A stretch of 6,186 bases of DNA from NCBI GenBank assembly GCA_018400545.1, contig JAGYLT010000142.1:1-6186 (forward strand), given 5' to 3'. Positions within the stretch are counted from its first letter, which is position 1. Each line of letters opens with the position of its first letter. The DNA comes from Bacteroidales bacterium. GTDB taxonomy: Bacteria; Bacteroidota; Bacteroidia; Bacteroidales; 4484-276. Positions 1 through 6,186 of the stretch are shown piece by piece. The translations under genes and the position numbers were made by a program. The notes beneath the pieces are model-generated. The model searched no databases. It saw only the letters and a program-made list of their open reading frames with translations, and had not been told where the DNA came from.

Positions 1-1
1 A

Positions 2-3000
2 GGTATCTGGTCGCTCCTCGGGGATTTCAACATTACCAATAACGACTTGTATCTGAACTTTGGGACATTGATCACCAATGATAAAAATGTGAGCGTAAGG
101 CAGTTTGTTTGTAATAACAACAATGCCAGGGAGCTGAACCTGGGCGCTTCTGTTTTTAGCGTCAGCAGTAATCTGAATCAGGCATGGTACGTTAACGGCA
201 ACAATTTCACCCTTGACCCGGGAACTTCTGAAATCAGGATAACCGGCGCCAATGGAGGATTTTGGAGCACCGGCACCAGCCCATTGAGTTACAACAAAGT
301 ACACTTCCAAAGCGCAGGTGGAAATTCTATACTGAACAGCAGTCATACCTTCAGTGAAGTCATCTTCAATCCTGCAGGAAAAATAATGGGGACCGGTAAC
401 TTTGGCAACGTGCAATTCAATGCAGCAGGCGAAATTGCAAACAACAACACTTTCGGTGATGTCAGTTTCTTTGGCAACTCTATTATTAATGGAACCAATT
501 CGTTCGACGCACTGATGTTCTCACCGGGTACGGTTAATGTGCTACAGGCGGGCGCCGTGCAAAGCATTGCCGGAGCGTTTAATTTCTGGGGCAATGCAGC
601 CAATCCGATTTCTATCCATTCATCCGTACCGGGCACGCAGGCAACAATTTCCAAAGCATCAGAGGTGGTATCGGGTAATTATATCCTATTGCAGGACATG
701 AATGCAACAGGAGGCGCTATATTTAATGTGTACAATTCAGAAAATATTAGCAATAATACCGGTTGGAATTTTCTGGAACCACCTGAGGCAACCTGCCCGC
801 TGGAAATGGAGGTTTGCGAAAATGTTCCACCATTCGAGCTAAACACTGCAGCGCCTGTTGGAGGTATTTACAGCGGAGAGGGAGTTTACTATGATGAGGA
901 AAATGAGCGTTACATGTTCGATCCTGCAACCGTAAGTGGTGAACAATCGGTAATAACCTACACCATCGGTGGATTGTTCCCCGGAAGTTGCGATTATGCT
1001 ATTGTAATTCTGCCTCTACCGGTTGTGGAATGTAATGAAGATATGGAAGTTTGCGCCGGTAGCGACTATATTAATTTGTATGAAGGCGAAGGTTTATATT
1101 ATTACAATGGGGAAATGATTACCGGATTTGATCCGGTTGAGGCTGGAAATTACGTGATTACCTACACCGAAACCAACGAATGTGGCCCTTCCTCATGCGA
1201 TTTTACTATTGAGGTTTTAACCTTGCCCGAAATTACGATTACCGGTGATGATGAATTCTGTGAAGGGGGAAGTTCCATTTTAACTGCTTCAGGAGGTGTA
1301 TCCTATCTCTGGAATACCGGCGCAACTACTCCTGAAATTGAAGTTGAAGAATCCGGTTATTATACTGTTACCGGAACTGATGAAAACGGTTGCGCAAAAA
1401 CAACTGAAGTTTTCGTTACAGTTTTTCCTTTACCAACAGCAGAAATTACCGGCGAACTTGATCTTTGTGAGGGGGAATCTACCTTACTTACAGCCACAGG
1501 AGGAGTAAATTATCTTTGGAGTACTGGAGAAACCAATGCAAGTATCACCGTCAGCGAAGCTGGTGAGTATTCCGTTACAGTGTTTGATGAAAATGGATGT
1601 GAAAACAACGCTTCGGTGATGGTTACAGTTAATCCACTGCCTGAAGTTGATATAATCGGTGAATTTGAGTTTTGCGAGGGTGATGCACCAATCGTGCTGA
1701 CAGGCGGGATGCCTGTTGGTGGTGTTTATTACGTCAATGGCGTTGAAACTATGGTATTTGACCCTGCTTTGCCGGGAATTTATGAATTGATTTATGAGTA
1801 CACAGATGATTACAGCTGCGTCAATTCGGCTTTTAGTGAAATTACAGTGCATGCGTTGCCGGATGTAACTCTTGGGGAAATTCAGGATTTTTGCGTGGGC
1901 GCTGAGCCAATTACACTTTCAGGTGGACTTCCGGATGGTGGAGTTTATTTTATCAATGGCACAGCAACTTCCACTTTTAATCCTGCAATAACCGGAGTCT
2001 ATGAGGTAATGTATGAATACACGGATGATTTTGGCTGTGTGAATACAGCTACTGGTGAAATTGTTGTTCATTCGTTGCCTGTGGTTGAGATAACTGGGAA
2101 CTTTTCCTTCTGTGTTGCCGCCTCCACAGAGTTGACTGCCAGTGAGGGTGTTGCTTATCTTTGGAGTACCGGTGAAACCACCCAAAGCATCATCGTTACG
2201 GAAACAGGACTCTATTGGGTAGTGGTCACAGATGAAAATGGTTGTCAGGGATTTGATGAGGTTATGGTAACAGAAGAAGATAATCAGCCGCCAAATATTA
2301 CCGCACCTGCTGATATAGTAGTTTCTGCCGATGATTTTGTGTGTTTGGCAAATGGTGTCTATCTGGGCGAACCCGTGGTTGATGATAATTGCGGAATTGA
2401 TTCAATTGAAAATGATGCTCCGGAAGATTTTCCTGTTGGGATTACCGAAGTTATCTGGACTGTCACTGATCTTGCCGGTAACCTTGCACAGGACGTTCAA
2501 CTGGTAACTGTATTTGATGACCAGTTTCCAACCATTATTGCACCAACTGATATTTCAATAAATGCTGATCCAGGGGTGTGCTATGTGTCAAATTTGGTTT
2601 TAGGCGAAGCAGCTGCGGATGATAATTGTGGAATTGGATCTGTGATCAATGATGCTCCTGATATCTTTCCGGTTGGTATCACAGAGGTCATATGGACAGC
2701 TAATGATGTAAACGGAAATACAAGTGTGGCTGTGCAAATAGTAACTGTTGTTGATGCTGAGGTACCGGCAATTGTTGCGCCACCTGATTTGATCGTCAGT
2801 AATGATGCAGGATTATGCCTGGCGTCAGAAATAGATTTAGGTTTTCCGGTAGTTGATGATAATTGCGGTATTTCCTCTGTGTTGAATGATGCACCTGATA
2901 ACTTCTTTGTGGGTATAACAGAAGTCACATGGACCGCCACGGATGTAAATGGTAACATCAATCAGGCAATTCAACTCATAACTGTTATTGATGTGGAAGA

Positions 3001-5491
3001 TCCAACAATCATTGCTCCTCCTGAAATTCTCAATGCTGCTGACCCGGACTTTTGTTATGCTTCAGATGTATATTTGGGTGAACCTGATGCCGATGATAAT
3101 TGCGCCGTTGGAAGTATTACCAATGACGCACCGGAAACATTCCCACTCGGAACCACCACCGTAACCTGGACCGTGACTGATCTTTCCGGCCGCAGCGCTC
3201 AGGATGTGCAACTGGTAACTGTGGTTGATAACCAGTTACCAACAATTTCCGCTCCCGGCAATCTCACCATCCCGGTGGATGCTGTCGGCGAATTTTGCGC
3301 AGCCAGCAATGTTGACCTGGGTGAGCTCACGGTTGATGACAACTGCTCAGTTGAATCTGTAACCAATGATGCCCCGATAATATTCCCGTTAGGGACAACT
3401 GAAGTTACCTGGACAGTGGTTGACGGTTCCGGCAATATGGTCCAGGCTGTTCAATATGTAACCGTAACTTCCGATTTTACTGCGGAAATCAGCGGAGACC
3501 TTGATTTCTGCAACGGACAATCCACGCTGCTTACCGCCACTGAAGGCGTCTCCTATCTCTGGAGCACCGGCGAGACCACACAAAGTATCACCGTGTACGC
3601 TTCAACTATAGTTTCAGTGGTGGTTACAGCAGCTTCCGGTTGCGAAGCCTATGCCGAAGTGGAAGTGGTGGCTTACCCCATTCCTGAAATTGAAATCGAA
3701 GGCGATCTGGAATTCTGCGAAGGTGAATCTTCCTTGCTTACTGCAACTGCCGGCGTTTCGTACTTATGGAACACAGGCGAAACCACGCAGAGCATTACGG
3801 TAAGTGAATCAGGAGATTACGCTGTTACTGTTACCGACGGGAACGGCTGTGAAGGAAATGCAAGCGTTCTTGTAGTGGTCAATCCGCTACCCGAAGTCAG
3901 CATCACACCCGACGGGCCGACCTCGTTCTGCGATGGTGGTTCGGTATTGCTAACTGCCTCCGAAGGAAATTCCTATATGTGGAACACAGGAGAAACCTCA
4001 CAAAGCATTGTAGCTGCAGATGGTGGTTATTATGAAGTAACTGTTTACAACGATTTCGGCTGCGGCGCTTCAGCAGAGATTTTTGTTGAAGTAGTCGCTC
4101 TTCCTGAATTAGCTTGCCCTTCAACACAGCAGGCTTACCTGGATGATATGCCTGTGCTGCTTGATATGTCCTCTCCTGCCGGCGGCATCTACAGCGGCGA
4201 AGGTGTTTTCATGGATGGCGATGATTACTACTTCGATCCTGCTGTGGGAATGGGCAGTTACGAAATCACCTATTGCTATGTTGATCCTGTAACAGAATGT
4301 GAAAACTGCTGCACCTTCATCTTCAGGGTGAATCCGCTGGAACAGGAGATCTGCATCCCGGCCGGCTGGAGCGGAATATCGAGCTACTTCCAGCCCGATG
4401 CCTCCATCGCCGACCTGTTTGCACCACTTACTGCTGAAAACAAGGTGCAGATCATGCTGGGTCAGTCGGGTTTTTTCTGGCCATCGCAGAATATCAATAC
4501 CCTAAACAACTGGGATGTTAACCAGGGATACAAGATCAAGATGAATGAGACCGGATGTATTGAAGTTACCGGCATCATCCCCGACAACAGAACCGTCAGC
4601 CTGAAGAAAGGCGCCAGCTTTATGCCGGTGCTGTGCAACCAGCCTGTCGCTGCCGAGGATATCTTCTCGCAACTGGGCAACGACCTGCTGTTTGCATTTG
4701 ACATCTACAGCCAGCAACTCTACTGGCCTCAGGGCGGAATTAACAATCTCCAGACGCTTGAACCCGGTGCGGGTTATCTTCTAAATATGATCAATGCAGG
4801 ACAGGTCACATTCAGTTGTGGCAATAAAGCATGGATAGCTAATCCAATAAACAAGCAACCTCCGGAGTATTCTGAATCACCATGGATTCTCAATAAGTCA
4901 GGGATTGCTCACTTTATTGCCATAAATAATGATGCTATAAACAATCTTCATTCAGGGGATCTTATCGGTGCATTCACAAATGAAGGGATATGTGCTGGTA
5001 TATCGCAATACACTGGTGATGACTCCAATTTACTGTTAATAGTCTATGGTGATGATTTCACAACGAAACAGAAGGATGGTTTCCTCGAAGGTGAAGAAAT
5101 TACATTCAGGCTTTATCGCATATTTGAAAAAACTGAGCTACAGCTTGATGTTACATTCGATATGAAAATGCCCAACGTTGGCAATTTCAATGAATTGGGT
5201 CAATCGAAGATTAATAGTTTGAAAGTTGGATCAACTTCTGTCGAAAATCTTGAAAATGAAAGGCGGGTCAATATTTATCCAAATCCTGCAAAAGACGTTG
5301 TAAATATTTCAACCAACTTTGAAATCAAGAAAATCAGGTTGATAAACTATTTGGGACAGGAAGTCATTGTAAAAAATTGGAATCAACAATTCAATCAATT
5401 GAACGTAACCGAAAATAAAGCAGGTGTATATTTAATTTATATTCAATCAACAGATGGAATTGTTTTTACGAGGAGGTTAACAATCCAATAG
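2..5491 (+). CDS. Giant multidomain T9SS-secreted surface protein (5' partial)
   Basis: This is the last 1829 codons of a very large secreted protein; the frame is open from position 2 and ends with TAG at 5489-5491. No ATG lies near the left edge, and the TTG at 47 is simply an internal Leu codon, so the true start and signal peptide are upstream of the window. Domains by nucleotide position are a beta-helix-like repeat region (287-544), Ig-like modules (785-2287), five HYR modules (2288-3478), Ig-like modules (3479-4345), a duplicated domain (4346-4822), a domain with GDLIGAF and GDD motifs (4823-5251) and a T9SS type A C-terminal domain (5252-5488). No catalytic domain is recognisable. In this architecture HYR and Ig-like repeats usually act as stalks or adhesive modules, so adhesion or a surface structural role is an inference. 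Cysteine pairs in nearly every module suggest disulphides formed outside the cytoplasm. The export route by T9SS is well supported; the ligand is unknown. Confidence 0.95.
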   Translation, partial: GIWSLLGDFNITNNDLYLNFGTLITNDKNVSVRQFVCNNNNARELNLGASVFSVSSNLNQAWYVNGNNFTLDPGTSEIRITGANGGFWSTGTSPLSYNKVHFQSAGGNSILNSSHTFSEVIFNPAGKIMGTGNFGNVQFNAAGEIANNNTFGDVSFFGNSIINGTNSFDALMFSPGTVNVLQAGAVQSIAGAFNFWGNAANPISIHSSVPGTQATISKASEVVSGNYILLQDMNATGGAIFNVYNSENISNNTGWNFLEPPEATCPLEMEVCENVPPFELNTAAPVGGIYSGEGVYYDEENERYMFDPATVSGEQSVITYTIGGLFPGSCDYAIVILPLPVVECNEDMEVCAGSDYINLYEGEGLYYYNGEMITGFDPVEAGNYVITYTETNECGPSSCDFTIEVLTLPEITITGDDEFCEGGSSILTASGGVSYLWNTGATTPEIEVEESGYYTVTGTDENGCAKTTEVFVTVFPLPTAEITGELDLCEGESTLLTATGGVNYLWSTGETNASITVSEAGEYSVTVFDENGCENNASVMVTVNPLPEVDIIGEFEFCEGDAPIVLTGGMPVGGVYYVNGVETMVFDPALPGIYELIYEYTDDYSCVNSAFSEITVHALPDVTLGEIQDFCVGAEPITLSGGLPDGGVYFINGTATSTFNPAITGVYEVMYEYTDDFGCVNTATGEIVVHSLPVVEITGNFSFCVAASTELTASEGVAYLWSTGETTQSIIVTETGLYWVVVTDENGCQGFDEVMVTEEDNQPPNITAPADIVVSADDFVCLANGVYLGEPVVDDNCGIDSIENDAPEDFPVGITEVIWTVTDLAGNLAQDVQLVTVFDDQFPTIIAPTDISINADPGVCYVSNLVLGEAAADDNCGIGSVINDAPDIFPVGITEVIWTANDVNGNTSVAVQIVTVVDAEVPAIVAPPDLIVSNDAGLCLASEIDLGFPVVDDNCGISSVLNDAPDNFFVGITEVTWTATDVNGNINQAIQLITVIDVEDPTIIAPPEILNAADPDFCYASDVYLGEPDADDNCAVGSITNDAPETFPLGTTTVTWTVTDLSGRSAQDVQLVTVVDNQLPTISAPGNLTIPVDAVGEFCAASNVDLGELTVDDNCSVESVTNDAPIIFPLGTTEVTWTVVDGSGNMVQAVQYVTVTSDFTAEISGDLDFCNGQSTLLTATEGVSYLWSTGETTQSITVYASTIVSVVVTAASGCEAYAEVEVVAYPIPEIEIEGDLEFCEGESSLLTATAGVSYLWNTGETTQSITVSESGDYAVTVTDGNGCEGNASVLVVVNPLPEVSITPDGPTSFCDGGSVLLTASEGNSYMWNTGETSQSIVAADGGYYEVTVYNDFGCGASAEIFVEVVALPELACPSTQQAYLDDMPVLLDMSSPAGGIYSGEGVFMDGDDYYFDPAVGMGSYEITYCYVDPVTECENCCTFIFRVNPLEQEICIPAGWSGISSYFQPDASIADLFAPLTAENKVQIMLGQSGFFWPSQNINTLNNWDVNQGYKIKMNETGCIEVTGIIPDNRTVSLKKGASFMPVLCNQPVAAEDIFSQLGNDLLFAFDIYSQQLYWPQGGINNLQTLEPGAGYLLNMINAGQVTFSCGNKAWIANPINKQPPEYSESPWILNKSGIAHFIAINNDAINNLHSGDLIGAFTNEGICAGISQYTGDDSNLLLIVYGDDFTTKQKDGFLEGEEITFRLYRIFEKTELQLDVTFDMKMPNVGNFNELGQSKINSLKVGSTSVENLENERRVNIYPNPAKDVVNISTNFEIKKIRLINYLGQEVIVKNWNQQFNQLNVTENKAGVYLIYIQSTDGIVFTRRLTIQ
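287..544 (+). repeat. Beta-helix-like short repeats in the N-terminal part of the giant protein
   Basis: About five consecutive units of 15 to 19 residues share a loose pattern of aromatic or hydrophobic residue, two spacer residues, V/L, any residue, F, then a G/N-rich turn and I/V. Examples are TFSEVIF, NFGNVQF, TFGDVSF and SFDALMF. Asn and Gly are frequent at the turns. Such short coil-like units suggest a right-handed beta-helix, a fold often seen in adhesins and polysaccharide-binding proteins. No active-site residues of a lyase are apparent. The sequence before and after it (2-286 and 545-784) is also rich in N, G, S and T and may extend the helix, but its units are less regular. Confidence 0.55.
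785..2287 (+). repeat. First array of seven Ig-like modules, two subtypes
   Basis: There are seven tandem modules of about 68 to 79 residues, most ending in a PLP- or LP-type linker. Two subtypes alternate. Type A has FCEG, LTA, a YLW(N/S)TG(A/E)T core and a late NGC; it occupies 1232-1438, 1439-1645 and 2084-2287. Type B has G(I/V)Y, FDP and G.Y..(T/I/M)Y motifs; it occupies 785-1021, 1022-1231, 1646-1864 and 1865-2083. Both resemble the Ig-like or PKD-like repeats common in secreted Bacteroidota proteins. Paired cysteines (the FC near the start and the GC or SC near the end) probably form a disulphide in each module. The order is B-B-A-A-B-B-A, consistent with duplication of two-module blocks. 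Confidence 0.8.
2288..3478 (+). repeat. Five tandem HYR (hyalin-repeat) domains
   Basis: Modules lie at 2288-2524, 2525-2761, 2762-2998, 2999-3235 and 3236-3478. The first four are exactly 79 residues (237 bases) and the fifth is 81. Shared landmarks are P.I.AP at the start, a cysteine pair with exactly 15 residues between, the second cysteine lying in DDNC, then NDAP, F(P/F).G(I/T)T.V.WT and D..G., and a closing (V/I)TV strand. This matches the HYR family, an Ig-like fold found in extracellular proteins and linked to adhesion. The conserved acidic DDN might bind calcium at module junctions, but that is inference. The frame is intact throughout. Confidence 0.9.
3479..4345 (+). repeat. Second array of Ig-like modules (A-A-A-B)
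   Basis: Three type A modules (3479-3688, 3689-3895, 3896-4108) carry FC(N/E/D)G, LLTA, a (L/M)W(N/S)TGET core and a late GC. A type B module follows at 4109-4345 with GGIYSGEGV, FDP and a cysteine-rich end (ECENCC). The last module is very similar to the first module of the other array, which also has GGIYSGEGV (near 860), so the two arrays flank the HYR block with related end pieces. The ECENCC cluster has more cysteines than a single disulphide needs and may pair with the Cys in LACPS at the module start. Confidence 0.8.
4346..4822 (+). other. Duplicated Bacteroidota domain with SGISSY and WP..(N/G)IN motifs
   Basis: Two related halves can be seen. The first runs from the GWSGISSY motif (near 4364) through LFAPL and FWPSQNINTL to WDVNQGYKIKM. 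The second runs from FMPVLCNQPV (near 4620) through IFSQLG and YWPQGGINNLQTL to GAGYLLNM. Each half therefore reads hydrophobic start, IADLF/AEDIF-like helix, WP..(N/G)IN(T/N)L, then GY. Similar pieces occur just before the C-terminal sorting domain of other secreted Bacteroidota proteins, to my recollection, but I know of no assigned function. The segment is distinctly GC-richer than what follows (58% by hand count at 4621-4680). Confidence 0.6.
4823..5251 (+). other. Pre-CTD domain with GDLIGAF and GDD motifs
   Basis: This segment of about 143 residues contains SPWILNKSGIAHFIAI, GDLIGAF, EGICAGI, YGDDFTTKQKDGF and GEEITFRLY, in that order. The pattern looks like a small beta-sandwich seen near the C-termini of Bacteroidota surface proteins, recalled from general familiarity rather than from a named family. 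The repeated Gly-Asp turns and acidic residues could bind a metal, but no binding site can be assigned. Base composition turns AT-rich at its start. Confidence 0.45.
5252..5488 (+). other. T9SS type A C-terminal sorting domain
   Basis: The last roughly 79 residues carry the sorting signal of the type IX secretion system: RRVNIYPNPAKDVVNIS (YPNP at 5276-5287), then IKKIRLINYLGQEV, KAGVYLIYIQ and a final FTRRLTIQ. These are the expected blocks in the expected order and spacing. The domain directs outer-membrane translocation through the T9SS and is normally removed on attachment to the cell surface. No T9SS machinery genes are in the window, so they must be elsewhere in the genome. Confidence 0.93.
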
Positions 5492-5525
5492 AATTTTTAA
5501 TATCTGTTACATGTTAAGTCAATGT

Positions 5526-5561
5526 TCCCCGAATCCTATTAAAAAGGGTTCGGGGATTTTT
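5526..5561 (+). terminator. Rho-independent terminator of the giant surface-protein gene
   Basis: An 11-bp stem (5526-5536 with 5546-5556, one G-T wobble at 5534/5548) encloses a 9-base loop, TATTAAAAA, and is followed by TTTTT at 5557-5561. It starts 35 bases after the stop codon. On the minus strand the hairpin is not followed by a T run, so it should act mainly on plus-strand transcripts and protect the convergent minus-strand genes from read-through. Confidence 0.9.
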
Positions 5562-5648
5562 ATGGATAATATTTACTTGTAACCTTTTCTCGTCTACGTG
5601 TGAATAATTGTTTTAATTGAAAGCGTCTCTTAAGGCTTTGTTGGATAG

Positions 5649-5753
5649 CTATGAAGAAGAGCTAGGAGGTTTCAATTCCAATTTTGTTGAAAATTTGGAT
5701 TTTAAAGGTGATTTCCTGGTGATATTGCTGTCAATCAAATAGTTTCTTACCAT
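5649..5753 (-). pseudogene. Truncated PIN-domain (VapC-type) toxin remnant
   Basis: A 34-codon minus-strand frame starts with ATG at 5753-5751 and stops with TAG at 5651-5649. Its first residues, MVRNYLIDSNI, match the usual start of PIN-domain ribonuclease toxins, including the first catalytic Asp in the LID motif. A whole PIN toxin has about 120 to 150 residues and three or four acidic active-site residues, so most of the domain is missing. After SNI the sequence is basic and Ser-rich and ends in four Ser; a TKLEL stretch could be a displaced second acidic motif or chance. The ATG overlaps the antitoxin stop codon by 7 bases (ATGGTAA), the typical layout of translationally coupled vapBC-type pairs. 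It should be inactive as a toxin. The identification rests on about 11 residues plus context. Confidence 0.6.
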
Positions 5754-5950
5754 TCGATAGGCGTTTTTTCGATATGCTTGCTCATTTTATCAGCAATAAC
5801 CAACGGAAGGTTTCCAGCATATTTTTCTGATAAATTTGATTCATCCGATGAGGTGGTATTCATAACCTCAATCAACTTCAACTCTTCCAATTGTTTAAGT
5901 ATAAAAATTGTAGTAGCTGGGTGTATCAGCCTGATTACCAGTGTATCCAT
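5747..5950 (-). CDS. Antitoxin-like small protein (VapB position of a TA pair)
   Basis: This is a 67-residue intact protein, ATG at 5950-5948 and TAA at 5749-5747. An in-frame TAA 7 to 9 bases upstream of the ATG fixes this start; no clear Shine-Dalgarno sequence precedes it, which is common in Bacteroidota. The N-terminal half starts MDTLVI and continues into a hydrophobic and LEEL-type helix, as in small antitoxins with an N-terminal DNA-binding or dimer-forming part. The C-terminal half has LSEKYAG.LP, then an amphipathic KMSKHIEKTPIEW tail, a pattern I recognise from small Bacteroidota proteins encoded just before PIN toxins. Such a tail would wrap the toxin. Here the adjoining toxin frame is truncated, so this is probably an orphan antitoxin that may still repress its own promoter or neutralise a related toxin encoded elsewhere. 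The role is inferred from sequence pattern and gene order, not proven. Confidence 0.75.
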   Translation of the reverse strand: MDTLVIRLIHPATTIFILKQLEELKLIEVMNTTSSDESNLSEKYAGNLPLVIADKMSKHIEKTPIEW

Positions 5951-6050
5951 AATCTTTTATATTTTTTTATCGTTTACCAAGGGAAACCAAAAGCAATTAG
6001 CCTGATTTTGGGTGCGAATCCTTTCCAGAATATTCAAGAAAATCATTAAA

Positions 6051-6186
6051 TCACCCCTCCCTCGGTTCCACGTGTATCGTAGCTTCGATGGAGAGATTTT
6101 CGCGGATGGTGTGCCGGATGGCGTTCACGAGTTTGTGTGAGTCTTCTACGCTCATGGTGTTGGGCAGGCGAATGTGGAAGGTAATC
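6051..6186 (-). CDS. Probable cation diffusion facilitator (CDF) metal transporter, C-terminal end (partial)
   Basis: The last 44 codons of a minus-strand gene run off the right edge and stop with TGA at 6053-6051. The visible sequence, with FHIRLPNTMSVEDSH, then a helix (KLVNAIRHTIREN) and a closing ATIHVEP, fits the cytoplasmic C-terminal dimerisation domain of CDF transporters: a beta strand, an MSVE..H helix start and a final IHVEP strand. In this family the domain binds metal (Zn, Fe, Mn or Co) and controls export from the cytoplasm by the membrane part, which is outside the window. The metal cannot be told from this piece. The antitoxin-like gene lies 100 bases downstream on the same strand; no terminator is evident between them, so read-through is possible. 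Confidence 0.75.
   Translation of the reverse strand, partial: ITFHIRLPNTMSVEDSHKLVNAIRHTIRENLSIEATIHVEPREG

Noticed and set aside
47..49. TTG as start codon of the giant protein
   Set aside because: The same frame is open upstream to position 2 and the protein there reads as continuous sequence (GIWSLLGDFN...). The gene simply continues past the left edge.
3213..3241. Perfect 9-bp inverted repeat (TGGTAACTG / CAGTTACCA)
   Set aside because: It falls inside HYR module 4 where the codons encode the conserved LVTV strand and its linker. There is no T run and no reason to think it more than chance in repeat-coding DNA.
343..4717. Several minus-strand frames of 60 to 126 codons opposite the giant gene
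   Set aside because: They are antisense shadows of a repeat-rich coding sequence; their translations show no domain and mirror the repeats.
5664..5670. AGGAGGT resembling a strong ribosome binding site (another lies at 5470-5476)
   Set aside because: Neither is followed by a start codon at suitable spacing, and Bacteroidota rarely depend on such sites.
5778..6005. Plus-strand 75-codon frame
   Set aside because: It lies opposite the antitoxin-like gene and its spacer. The minus-strand reading has recognisable motifs and a coupled toxin start; this one has none.
5951..6050. Promoter for the antitoxin-like gene in the spacer
   Set aside because: No convincing Bacteroidota -33/-7 pair (TTG and TAnnTTTG) was found; only a partial TGCTTTTG match without a matching upstream element.

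Overview
The window looks like chromosomal DNA of a T9SS-bearing member of the Bacteroidota. The large plus-strand protein ends in a type A T9SS sorting domain with a YPNP motif, and it is built from Ig-like and HYR repeats of the kind found in secreted giants of this phylum. The small antitoxin-like gene downstream also resembles a type common in Bacteroidota. The species cannot be named from this stretch.

Positions 2 to 5491 (plus strand) are one uninterrupted reading frame, already open at the left edge. It encodes the last 1829 residues of a giant exported or cell-surface protein. In order it holds a short beta-helix-like repeat region, seven Ig-like modules, five HYR modules, four more Ig-like modules, a duplicated domain with SGISSY and WP..(N/G)IN motifs, a domain with GDLIGAF and GDD motifs, and the T9SS C-terminal domain. 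The gene start, signal peptide and promoter lie outside the window. A strong intrinsic terminator follows at about 5526-5561.

Positions 5562 to 6186 hold minus-strand genes converging on that terminator. Reading in their direction, these are the 3' end of a probable cation diffusion facilitator (CDF) metal transporter (6186-6051), a roughly 100-base spacer, an intact 67-codon antitoxin-like gene (5950-5747), and the start of a PIN-domain (VapC-type) toxin. The toxin ATG overlaps the antitoxin stop, but its frame closes after 34 codons. This is best read as a decayed or rearranged type II toxin-antitoxin pair in which the antitoxin survives.

No RNA genes, CRISPR arrays, insertion sequences or attachment sites were recognised. 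No wholly new system is evident. The items most worth a second look are the truncated toxin beside an intact antitoxin and the mosaic, internally duplicated build of the giant surface protein.
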